DNA of 17,955 nt, from NCBI GenBank assembly GCA_011620705.1, contig WOYR01000217.1, positions 1 through 17,955 of the forward strand, read 5' to 3'. Made by a program: the position numbers and the translations under genes. The DNA comes from Microbacteriaceae bacterium (GTDB lineage: Bacteria > Actinomycetota > Actinomycetes > Actinomycetales > Microbacteriaceae). A model generated the notes under the pieces. The model was not told the DNA's origin. It saw only the letters and a list, made by a program, of their open reading frames with translations, and did not search any database. This document shows, in pieces, positions 1-7,047 of the stretch (within the stretch, counting starts at the first letter, position 1; each line of letters opens with the position of its first letter).

Positions 1-1054
1 GTACTTCGCCAACATCCAAGCGCCGGGGACGATCCTGAACGGCTCCGCCGTCGGCTACTCGGTGAGCGCCCGCAACAGCGCCCCGAACTCGCTGGCGAGC
101 TGGAACGAGGCGGATGGCGCAGACACGCCGGCCGGCGCCCCGCTGGTGACCGGCACGCCGTCGGCGTCCGGATCGATCACGGACGGCACGACGGCCAGCG
201 TCGCATGGGGTGGCGCATTCGCCGGCAACGGGCGGGCGATCACCGACTTCTACGTGGCGATCTACACGGGCTCAGCTCCGGATTGCTCGGTCAGCGGCGT
301 CGAGCTCGGCGACCCGCAGATCTCGCCCCCGCCAGGAGCGCGCCACCTCGCCGGCGACGCGACGAGCACGAGCTTCGGCGGCCTCTCGGCCAACCAGAGC
401 TATGCCATCACGGTATACGCGTCCAACGGCCAGGGCTGCACGGCCTCGCCGGAGGTCCATGTGACACCGCGCGCGATGCCGGGGACCGTCACGTCGATCA
501 CCTCATCTGGCCCGGTGCTCAGCGGCGACGGCACATGGGACTACCGGATCGACGGCTTCTCGATCGCGTCCGGCTCGACCGACGCCGACACCGTCGAGTA
601 CCACTACTCCTCGGGCGCCGAGGGCTCGGTGCACGGACCGGAGCGCACGCCCGCGATCCTGACCACGAACGACGGCTCGCAGTACGGCCATGCCGTCGGC
701 GTCAGCGTGAGAGCCTGCAAGAGCTATGCGGAGGGCGTGCTCTGCAGCGCCGACTGGTCGCAGGAGTTCGCGCTCGGCGTGCCGGTGAACAACTCGGTAC
801 CGGGCGCGCTCACCGCGACCCTCACCGGCTCGCACCAGGGCGATTGGACATGGGGATCGTCCCCGTCCGGCGACTACAGCTCGCTGCAGTACTCCTGCGA
901 CAACGGCGCCACCTGGACCGGCATCGAACTCGGCGCCGGCGGGGCCTGCCATGCGATCGGGCTGCCGGACCCCGCGGATCTGATGTTCCGCATCCAGGCT
1001 GACGGGGTTTCCGGCGGCTTCGTGCGAAGTTACTCATGGAGCGACTACCGATGA
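1..1054 (+). CDS. Fibronectin type III / Ig-like repeat protein, C-terminal part (5'-truncated)
   Basis: The reading frame is open from base 2, so the gene begins before the window; 350 C-terminal residues are visible, ending at TGA 1052-1054. The composition is that of secreted beta-sandwich repeats: rich in Ser, Thr, Gly and Asp, with few Lys. Typical Fn3 strand wording recurs, for example 'QSYAITVYASNGQGC' followed by a 'TPRAMPG' linker, and an earlier 'VGYSVSARNS'. Cys residues come in local pairs (PDCSV/GQGCT, RACKS/VLCSA, YSCDN/GACHA), which suggests extracytoplasmic disulfides. No C-terminal membrane anchor or LPXTG motif is seen; the protein ends 'SYSWSDYR', so any anchor must be N-terminal, outside the window. 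It lies 22 bases before a MoxR ATPase gene, the order seen in PFNA-type actinobacterial loci. A surface or envelope role is inferred; the ligand is unknown. Confidence 0.85.
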   Translation, partial: YFANIQAPGTILNGSAVGYSVSARNSAPNSLASWNEADGADTPAGAPLVTGTPSASGSITDGTTASVAWGGAFAGNGRAITDFYVAIYTGSAPDCSVSGVELGDPQISPPPGARHLAGDATSTSFGGLSANQSYAITVYASNGQGCTASPEVHVTPRAMPGTVTSITSSGPVLSGDGTWDYRIDGFSIASGSTDADTVEYHYSSGAEGSVHGPERTPAILTTNDGSQYGHAVGVSVRACKSYAEGVLCSADWSQEFALGVPVNNSVPGALTATLTGSHQGDWTWGSSPSGDYSSLQYSCDNGATWTGIELGAGGACHAIGLPDPADLMFRIQADGVSGGFVRSYSWSDYR

Positions 1055-1076
1055 CACCCGAGAGGACCGTCCGCTG

Positions 1077-2048
1077 ATGACCATGACCCCGGAGCAGGCA
1101 TCCGCCTTCCAGGAGACCTTCGGCCGTCTCGTGGCCAACGTCGAGCAGGTGCTGCTCGGGAAGACCTTCGTCGTGCGGCTCGGTTTCGTCGCGCTGTTCA
1201 GCGAGGGCCACCTCCTGCTCGAGGACTTCCCCGGCACCGGCAAGACCTCGCTCGCCCGCGCGATCGCCCAGAGCGTCTCGGGGACGAGCAACCGCATCCA
1301 GTTCACCCCGGACCTGCTGCCCGGCGACATCACCGGCGTGAGCGTCTACGACCAGCGCAGCGGCGAGTTCGACTTCCACAGCGGTCCGGTGTTCGCCAAC
1401 ATCGTGCTGGCGGACGAGATCAACCGCGCCAGCCCGAAGACGCAGGCCGCCCTGCTCGAGGTGATGGAGGAGGGGCAGGTCACCGTCGATGGGGAGACCC
1501 ACCCCGTCGAGGCGCCGTTCATGGTGATCGCCACCCAGAACCCGATCGAGCAGGCCGGCACCTACCGCCTGCCAGAGGCGCAACTCGACCGCTTCCTGCT
1601 CAAGGCCTCGATCGGCTATCCGGATCACGCCTCCACCCTGCGGATCCTCGAGGGCGCGGGGGTGAAGGCGCACGAGACCGCGGTGCCGCCGATCGTGACC
1701 GCGGACGCCGTGCTCGAGATGGCGCAGCTCGCCAGGACGGTGCACGTGGATCCGAGCATCAACGACTACGTGTCGCGGCTGGTGGAGTCCACCCGCAGCG
1801 CGACCGAGGTGCGGCTCGGGGTGAGCGTTCGCGGCGCGCTGGCGCTCGTGCGCGCGTCCAAGACCCTGGCCGCGGCATCCGGACGCCACTACGTCGTGCC
1901 CGACGATGTGAAGTCGCTCGCCGACTCCGTGCTGTCGCACCGGCTGGTGCTCGACCCCGAGGCGGAGTTCGACGGAGTGACCCCCTCGAGCGTGATCGGG
2001 CAGCTGCTGCTCGAGACCGCGCCGCCGAGCGATCGGCAAGCCGTGTGA
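1077..2048 (+). CDS. MoxR-family AAA+ ATPase
   Basis: A 323-residue protein, normal length for the MoxR family. Walker A is PGTGKTSLA (residues 52-60), Walker B is VLADEINRA (110-118), and sensor 1 is ATQNP (152-156), followed by the family hallmark EAQLDRFLLK (167-176). MoxR ATPases act as chaperone-like remodelers, usually encoded beside DUF58 and often VWA or transglutaminase proteins. Here the DUF58 gene follows with a 4-base overlap (GTGA, 2045-2048), implying translational coupling and a joint complex at the membrane. ATG 1077 is chosen because GAGAGGA (1060-1066) sits about 10 bases upstream; a second in-frame ATG at 1083 is possible. The client is unknown and is inferred to be a neighbour's product. 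Confidence 0.95.
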   Translation: MTMTPEQASAFQETFGRLVANVEQVLLGKTFVVRLGFVALFSEGHLLLEDFPGTGKTSLARAIAQSVSGTSNRIQFTPDLLPGDITGVSVYDQRSGEFDFHSGPVFANIVLADEINRASPKTQAALLEVMEEGQVTVDGETHPVEAPFMVIATQNPIEQAGTYRLPEAQLDRFLLKASIGYPDHASTLRILEGAGVKAHETAVPPIVTADAVLEMAQLARTVHVDPSINDYVSRLVESTRSATEVRLGVSVRGALALVRASKTLAAASGRHYVVPDDVKSLADSVLSHRLVLDPEAEFDGVTPSSVIGQLLLETAPPSDRQAV

Positions 2049-3451
2049 GCACGCCCCGAGCGGGGCGGCGCGGGGCGCCGCCCAGAGGGGCGGCGCCCGT
2101 GCACCCCGACGCATCCGCGGCCACCGGGATCGCCGGCCTCAGCAACACGCGCACCCGGATCGTCGGTGCCCGCGAGGGCCTTCTGGCGGATGCCGTCATC
2201 AACGTGGTCAGGGCGGCGACCCTGCTCGGCCAGGCCGCGGCGCGCCTCGGCGGCCGGGTCGCCGCGGTGGTCACGCCTCTCGGCTGGGTCATGCTCGGGG
2301 TCATCCCGCTGTCGTTCATGGCGGGCTATCTGCTCGGCTGGGTGGAACTCGTGCTCGTCGCGTGGGCGGGTCTGATCCTGGCCATGATCGCCGTGCTCTA
2401 CCTGGTCGGCCGCTCGCCCTTCCACGTGACGCTCGGCCTCGCCCACCCTCGGGTCGTGGTGGGGGAGGCGGCGCGCGGCGTCGTCACCGTCGACAACCCC
2501 ACCTCGCGCCGGATCCTGGGGGTGAAGGTCGAGATCCCGGTCGGGGCCGGTCTGGCCGAATTGGCGATGCCGAGCCTGCGCAAAGGCGCAGAGCACAGCC
2601 AGGAGTTCGCGATCCCCACCCTTCGCCGCGGGGTGATCGCGGTGGGCCCGGTGCGGACGGTCCGCGCCGATCCGATCGGGCTGGTGCGCCGCGAGCTGCT
2701 GTGGACCGGCGCGCTCGAACTGGTCGTGCATCCGCAGACCATCCCGGTGCCCTCGACGAGCACCGGCCTGATCCGAGATCTGGAGGGCGCGCCCACCCGC
2801 GATCTCACCTCGAGCGATGTGGCCTTTCACGCGCTGCGCGAATACCAGACCGGCGACGAGCGCCGCTACATCCATTGGAAATCGACCGCCAAGACCGGCA
2901 CGTACATGGTCCGCCAGTTCGAGGAGACCCGGCGCAGCCACCTCGTGGTGGCGCTCAGCCTCGCCGCATCGGACTACGCCGACGAGGAGCAGTTCGAACT
3001 GGCGGTGAGCGCGGCGGGCAGCCTCGGGGTGCGCGCCATCCGCGACGGGCGCACCGTCTCGGTCGTGGTCAGTTCGATCACCCCGGAGTTCGCGAAGCGG
3101 AAGAACTATGCGGTCCGTTCCTTGGCGACGCACCTGCCTGCTCGGCTGCTGGACGATCTGGCCGTCGTCGAGCCGGATGCGTCAGCCCTCGGGATCCGCG
3201 ACGTGGCGCGCGTCGCCGCCGACGAGGTGGTCGGCATCTCGGTGGTCTTCCTGATCTGCGGCTCGACGCCCACCCCTGCCGAGCTGCGCGCCGCCTCCCG
3301 CAGCTTCCCGCTCGACGTCGCGGTGGTCGCGATCGTCTGCGACCCGGATGCCGTCCCGGGCTTCCGGCGCGTCGCAGGCCTCAGCGTGCTGACCATCGGC
3401 TACTTGGAGGACCTGCGCGTCGCGCTGGCCAGAACGGCCGCCGCCGCATGA
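2045..3451 (+). CDS. DUF58 domain membrane protein
   Basis: 468 residues. Two closely spaced hydrophobic segments (about 79-97 and 100-121) form a membrane hairpin, followed by a cytoplasmic beta-rich part and the diagnostic DUF58 block REYQTGDERRYIHWKS (265-280), continuing to 'MVRQFEE' (288-294). The DUF58 region resembles a VWA-like fold. These proteins pair with MoxR ATPases and are thought to be their membrane partners; no enzymatic activity is established. The GTG at 2045 overlaps the MoxR stop by 4 bases but has no clear ribosome binding site. An in-frame GTG at 2099 has AGAGGGG (2084-2090) 8 bases upstream and would remove a low-complexity, Arg/Pro-rich N-terminus of 18 residues. The true start is therefore uncertain. 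The 3' end overlaps the next gene by ATGA (3448-3451). Confidence 0.93.
   Translation: MSTPRAGRRGAPPRGAAPVHPDASAATGIAGLSNTRTRIVGAREGLLADAVINVVRAATLLGQAAARLGGRVAAVVTPLGWVMLGVIPLSFMAGYLLGWVELVLVAWAGLILAMIAVLYLVGRSPFHVTLGLAHPRVVVGEAARGVVTVDNPTSRRILGVKVEIPVGAGLAELAMPSLRKGAEHSQEFAIPTLRRGVIAVGPVRTVRADPIGLVRRELLWTGALELVVHPQTIPVPSTSTGLIRDLEGAPTRDLTSSDVAFHALREYQTGDERRYIHWKSTAKTGTYMVRQFEETRRSHLVVALSLAASDYADEEQFELAVSAAGSLGVRAIRDGRTVSVVVSSITPEFAKRKNYAVRSLATHLPARLLDDLAVVEPDASALGIRDVARVAADEVVGISVVFLICGSTPTPAELRAASRSFPLDVAVVAIVCDPDAVPGFRRVAGLSVLTIGYLEDLRVALARTAAAA
2073..2098 (+). promoter_or_regulatory. Strong GC hairpin at the 5' end of the DUF58 gene
   Basis: GGGCGCCGCCC (2073-2083) and GGGCGGCGCCC (2088-2098) are exact reverse complements, giving an 11-bp all-GC stem with an AGAG tetraloop. 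A competing 8-bp stem can form between 2063-2070 and 2076-2083. The loop and the following GGG make up the SD-like AGAGGGG that serves the alternative GTG start at 2099. The structure could hold back translation of the DUF58 gene from that start, or simply reflect Arg/Gly/Pro/Ala codons. There is no U-tract, so it is not a classical terminator. Confidence 0.5.
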
Positions 3452-5874
3452 GCGATTTCGACGACACGCGCAATGCCGCGCCCTGGCCCGGCAGGAAGAC
3501 CACGGCGGGGGAGCGTCGGAGCACCGCACTGCATGCGGCCGCGCCGCGACCGCGCTGGTCGGACGGATCCCTGATCCTCGCGGTGGCTCTGGGCTGGCTC
3601 GCCATCGGGATCGCGGCAGCATCGCTCTGGCCGGTGTACCAGACGGGGCGCTATGTCGTGCTGGTCGCGGTGGCGGTGCTGCTCGGCACGGTGATCGCAG
3701 GGCTGGGCGCCCGGTTCCGCTGGCCGTCCTGGGCGCTGGCCGTGGCGGGATTCCTCGCCTTCCTGGTGACCGGCGTGCCGCTCGCGGTGCCCGGCAAAGC
3801 CGTCTCGGGCGTGCTGCCCAGCGTGAGCGGACTGGCCGATCTGCTCTCCGGCGTCGCACTCGGCTGGAAGCAGCTGCTCACGATCGCGCTGCCGGTCGGC
3901 GACTATCAGGCGCTGCTGGTCCCGGCACTGCTGCTCGTGCTCGCGGTGACGATCGTCTCGATCAGCGTCGCCTTGCGCGCCAGATGGGGGGAGCTCAGTG
4001 TCATCCCGCCGGTGGTGCTCTTCGTCGTCGGCATCGTGTTCGGACCGGAGCGGATCGGCACGCCGCAGTGGCTCGCCCTCGCCATGCTCGGCGCCGTGCT
4101 CCTCACCCTGGTCTGGCGGCGCTGGCGCCGGCGCCGGGATGCGATCCGCCGGCTCGCGCGCTCCACGCCGGATGCCGACCCGGGCCCCCTCGCGGCGGCC
4201 GGCGACAGCGGGCTGGGCCGGCGCGGCGTGCTCGCGGGGGCGCTCATCATGCTGGTGGCCGGCACCGCCTCGATCGCGGCGGGGATCGCCCTGCCGCCCA
4301 CCCAGGATCGCAGCGTGCTGCGCGCCGCCGTCGCGCAGCCCTTCGATCCGCGCGACTACCCGAGCCCGCTCTCCGGATTCCGGCGCTACCTGCGCGACGA
4401 CCAGAGCAGCCGGCCGCAGTTCCGGGTGAGCGGGCTGCCGGAGGGGGCGCGCATCCGCATCGCCACCCTGGACAGCTACGACGGCGTCGTCTACGCGGTG
4501 GGCAGTGCGACGGTCGACAGCGCGTCCGGCACCTTCGTGCGCATCCCCTCCTCCGTCGATCAGAGCTCCACCTCTGGCAGACAACTCGATCTGACCGTGA
4601 CGATCGAGGGCTACACCGGGGTGTGGCTGCCCACCGTCGGACGTTTCGAGTCCGTGCAGTTCACGGGCGGCGATGCCGCGCAACTGAGCAACGACTTCTA
4701 CTACAACAGCACAAGCGGCACAGCGGCGGTGCTCGGCGGCGTCGCCTCGGGCGACCGTTACACCCTCAGGTCCGTGCTGCCGGCAGAGCCAAGCCAGGCC
4801 CAGCTCGCGTCAGCCACTCCCGGTTCGGCGAACCTTCCGGCTGTCGGGGTCGTTCCGGACGGCATCGCCCAGCAGCTCGACGGCTATGTCACCGGCGCGA
4901 CCTCGCCGGGGGCGCGGCTGGAGGCTGTGCTCGCAGGGCTCAAGAGGGACGGCTACATCAGTCACGGTCTCGACCCCAAGCAGCCGGCGAGCCGTTCGGG
5001 CCACGCCGCCGACCGGATCACCCAGCTGTTCACCGACCCTCGGATGATCGGCGACGCGGAGCAGTATGCGGTCGCCGCGGCGCTGATGGCGCGCCAGCTC
5101 GGATTCCCGGCCCGCGTCGTCTTCGGGTTCGCGCCGCAGGGTCCAGCCGGCACGATCGAGGTCACCGGCTCCGACGTCTCGGCATGGATCGAGGTGGACA
5201 CCGCCCAGTACGGCTGGGTCACGATCGATCCGAACCCCCCTGCTCGCCCGATCCCGGCGGAGGAGCCGCAGGATCCGACCAAGATCGCCCGCCCGCAGTC
5301 GGTCGTCCCGCCGCCGGCCGACAAGTCGGACCCGAACCAGAACCAGACGACGCCGGATACCAGTCAGACCGTGCCCGACGGGCTCGATCCGGTGCTCGTC
5401 GTCCTGCTGCAGGTGCTGCGGGTCGCGGGAACCGTCGTGCTGATCGCCGTGATCCTGGCGGCGCCGTTCCTGCTCGTGATCGCGGCGAAACTGCGGCGGC
5501 GGCGCATCCGGCGCCGTGCCGATTCGGCACTGCAGCGCATTCGCGGCGGTTGGGACGAGTTCGAGGACGCCGTCATCGACCACGGACTCCGCCCGCCGCC
5601 CGCAGCCACGCGATCCGAAGTGGCCGGTGTGGTGGGCACATTGCCCTCCCGCCTGCTGGCCGCCGTCGCGGACCGTGCGGTGTTCGCTCCCGACGACGCC
5701 GATCCGGTCGACGCCGACCGCGTCTGGGACGCGGTGGGGGAGCTGCGCGCCTCCCTGGATCTCGGCCTCAACCGCCGCCGGCGCCTGCTGGCCCTCATCT
5801 CCCTGCGCTCCCTCGGTGGCTATAGTGTTCGGGGTCTGCTCCGGGCCTCGGCTCGCAAGGGAGGTGGCGCATGA
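3448..5874 (+). CDS. Membrane transglutaminase-like (TgpA-type) protein, catalytic Cys and His missing
   Basis: 808 residues from ATG 3448, which overlaps the DUF58 stop. N-terminal hydrophobic segments lie at about 41-60, 68-85, 94-113, 155-175, 184-199 and 206-223. Another follows a basic linker at 259-282. Next come a large extracytoplasmic region, a transglutaminase-like core (about 515-597), a Pro/Gln-rich stretch, a final membrane helix (about 648-680), a basic patch and a cytoplasmic tail. In active members the triad is Cys in GDCEQ, His in V-H-A-W and Asp in DPNP/DPTP. Here the sites read GDAEQY (Ala537, codon 5056-5058), DVSAW (Ser578, codon 5179-5181) and IDPNP (Asp594). The fold is kept but the nucleophile and the His are absent, so a binding or structural role is more likely than cross-linking or proteolysis. 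Homologs sit beside MoxR and DUF58 genes. Confidence 0.92.
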   Translation: MSDFDDTRNAAPWPGRKTTAGERRSTALHAAAPRPRWSDGSLILAVALGWLAIGIAAASLWPVYQTGRYVVLVAVAVLLGTVIAGLGARFRWPSWALAVAGFLAFLVTGVPLAVPGKAVSGVLPSVSGLADLLSGVALGWKQLLTIALPVGDYQALLVPALLLVLAVTIVSISVALRARWGELSVIPPVVLFVVGIVFGPERIGTPQWLALAMLGAVLLTLVWRRWRRRRDAIRRLARSTPDADPGPLAAAGDSGLGRRGVLAGALIMLVAGTASIAAGIALPPTQDRSVLRAAVAQPFDPRDYPSPLSGFRRYLRDDQSSRPQFRVSGLPEGARIRIATLDSYDGVVYAVGSATVDSASGTFVRIPSSVDQSSTSGRQLDLTVTIEGYTGVWLPTVGRFESVQFTGGDAAQLSNDFYYNSTSGTAAVLGGVASGDRYTLRSVLPAEPSQAQLASATPGSANLPAVGVVPDGIAQQLDGYVTGATSPGARLEAVLAGLKRDGYISHGLDPKQPASRSGHAADRITQLFTDPRMIGDAEQYAVAAALMARQLGFPARVVFGFAPQGPAGTIEVTGSDVSAWIEVDTAQYGWVTIDPNPPARPIPAEEPQDPTKIARPQSVVPPPADKSDPNQNQTTPDTSQTVPDGLDPVLVVLLQVLRVAGTVVLIAVILAAPFLLVIAAKLRRRRIRRRADSALQRIRGGWDEFEDAVIDHGLRPPPAATRSEVAGVVGTLPSRLLAAVADRAVFAPDDADPVDADRVWDAVGELRASLDLGLNRRRRLLALISLRSLGGYSVRGLLRASARKGGGA
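5857..5867 (+). promoter_or_regulatory. Strong Shine-Dalgarno for the FHA gene
   Basis: AAGGGAGGTGG lies inside the last codons of the transglutaminase-like gene, a few bases before ATG 5871. It is the best ribosome binding site in the window and fixes the start of the zinc-ribbon/FHA gene even though that start overlaps the upstream stop (ATGA 5871-5874). It suggests the FHA protein is made at a higher level than its coupled neighbours. Confidence 0.75.
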
Positions 5875-6956
5875 ATTGCCGGTACTGCGGCACCGCGCTG
5901 CCCGAGGGGGCGATGTTCTGCGGCGAATGCGGCCAACCCGTCTCCGCCGCTGCAGTGACCGCGTCGGCGACGACGAGCATGTCGTCCGCGCGCTCGATGC
6001 GCGCAGTTCCCGTGCCGCCCGCTGCTGCCGGCGCCTCGATCGCCGAGCTGGCCTTCAGCTCGCCCGGCGTGCCATCGGAGCGCGACCACGATGCGCTCGA
6101 GCTTCCGGATGGTGCTCGGATCGACCCCGAGCCGATCGACGGCGCGGAGTCGCTCGCGCGCTGCCCGCAGTGCGGGGAGCCGATGGCGGCGGGAGACGTG
6201 TTCTGCGGCGAGTGCGGATTCGTGGTGCGCACCGTCGCGCCGCCCGCCGGCCCAGCCGATGACGACCAGACCGATGACGACCAGACCGATGACGACGAGA
6301 CCGACGAGACCACCGAGGTCGAGCCGCTGCCGACCGCGGATGCCGGCCCCGCGCCCGATGGGCGCAGCGCATCCGAGTCCGAGCCGGAGGACCAACCCAC
6401 CCTCGAGCCGTCGATCGACGAGCTGGTCATCGAGGCAGGCCCGGCCGCCGCGGCGGAGCCGGTCGGCGCCGAGCTCGACCTCGACGAGCCGCTGCCCTTC
6501 GCGGTCCCTGCAGCGGAGCCCGCGGCCTCGCCCCGCTCCCGCCCGATCCACGACCCGTTCCCGTGGGGCGCCGATCGCCCGCTGCGCGAGGATATCGAGG
6601 CCACCCGCCTCGTGGCGGACCCGGCATCCGGCACCCGCTACGTGCTGCAGTTCAGCACGGGCGAGAGCGTCACGGTCGCGGGATCCGGGCTCGTGGGCCG
6701 CAACCCCACGACGCAGCCAGGCGAGTACGTCGACCAGCTCGTGCCGATCTTCGACGCCGGCAAGTCGGTCTCCAAGACGCACCTCCAGTTCGGCCAGGAG
6801 GCCGGCCGGTTCTGGGTCAGCGATCGCTACTCGACGAACGGCTCGGTCATCCGCCAGCCAGAAGCGGAGCCGCGGCGCTGCGATCCGGGTCGGCGCTACT
6901 TCATCGCGCGCGGCTCGCGCGTCGACCTGGGCGAGCAGTTCTTCGTCGTGAGCTGA
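5871..6956 (+). CDS. Double zinc-ribbon and FHA domain protein
   Basis: 361 residues with two four-Cys zinc ribbons: C3/C6...C17/C20 (ending FCGECG) and C98/C101...C112/C115 (again FCGECG). An acidic, disordered linker (about 120-225) includes a DDQTD repeat. A C-terminal FHA domain has the expected blocks GLVGRNPT (273-280), SVSKTHLQF (299-307) and DRYSTNGS (318-325); the Arg, Ser, His and Asn positions used by FHA domains to bind phosphothreonine are present. No signal peptide or membrane helix is seen, so it is cytoplasmic. It probably docks to a Thr-phosphorylated partner made by a Ser/Thr kinase that is not in this window. Its position directly before an EccC/EssC-like ATPase gene recalls EssC proteins of Firmicutes, where FHA domains are fused to the ATPase. 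Confidence 0.93.
   Translation: MNCRYCGTALPEGAMFCGECGQPVSAAAVTASATTSMSSARSMRAVPVPPAAAGASIAELAFSSPGVPSERDHDALELPDGARIDPEPIDGAESLARCPQCGEPMAAGDVFCGECGFVVRTVAPPAGPADDDQTDDDQTDDDETDETTEVEPLPTADAGPAPDGRSASESEPEDQPTLEPSIDELVIEAGPAAAAEPVGAELDLDEPLPFAVPAAEPAASPRSRPIHDPFPWGADRPLREDIEATRLVADPASGTRYVLQFSTGESVTVAGSGLVGRNPTTQPGEYVDQLVPIFDAGKSVSKTHLQFGQEAGRFWVSDRYSTNGSVIRQPEAEPRRCDPGRRYFIARGSRVDLGEQFFVVS
6258..6302 (+). repeat. 15-base in-frame tandem repeat, three copies
   Basis: The unit GATGACGACCAGACC occurs at 6258-6272 and 6273-6287, with a one-mismatch copy at 6288-6302, then a partial GACGAGACC. It encodes DDQTD-type acidic repeats in the linker between the second zinc ribbon and the FHA domain. 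Because the unit is a multiple of three, copy-number changes would alter linker length without breaking the frame. Confidence 0.85.
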
Positions 6957-6992
6957 CCGGCTCCTCCCCGCTCCTGCGCGCCCGGACTCATC

Positions 6993-7042
6993 CACCTCAG
7001 ATCGGGGCGGCGCCACCGGGGCTGCGCGCATGCGCTGAGGTG
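6993..7042 (+). promoter_or_regulatory. Inverted repeat that can cover the ribosome binding site of the FtsK-like gene
   Basis: The 91-base gap between the FHA and FtsK-like genes holds CACCTCAG (6993-7000) and its exact reverse complement CTGAGGTG (7035-7042). The right arm contains most of the Shine-Dalgarno sequence GAGGTGA (7037-7043) for the GTG start at 7048. The loop includes the 10-base palindrome GCGCATGCGC (7026-7035, sharing its last base with the right arm), an alternative local structure. Pairing would hide the ribosome binding site. This is a sequence-based inference; no known riboswitch or leader motif is recognised. Confidence 0.4.
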
Positions 7043-7047
7043 ATCGG

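Noticed and set aside
822..2114. 430-codon minus-strand open frame across the MoxR gene
   Set aside because: Its sequence is a low-complexity Arg/Ala/Gly/His shadow; the plus-strand MoxR motifs are unambiguous.
2362..3447. Upstream extension of the transglutaminase-like frame by about 362 residues
   Set aside because: It is an out-of-frame shadow of the DUF58 gene with Arg/Gly/Pro-rich nonsense composition. The true start at 3448 overlaps the DUF58 stop by ATGA.
6957..7047. Possible small WXG100-type gene before the FtsK-like ATPase
   Set aside because: The gap is only 91 bases and has no open frame with a ribosome binding site or a WXG motif.
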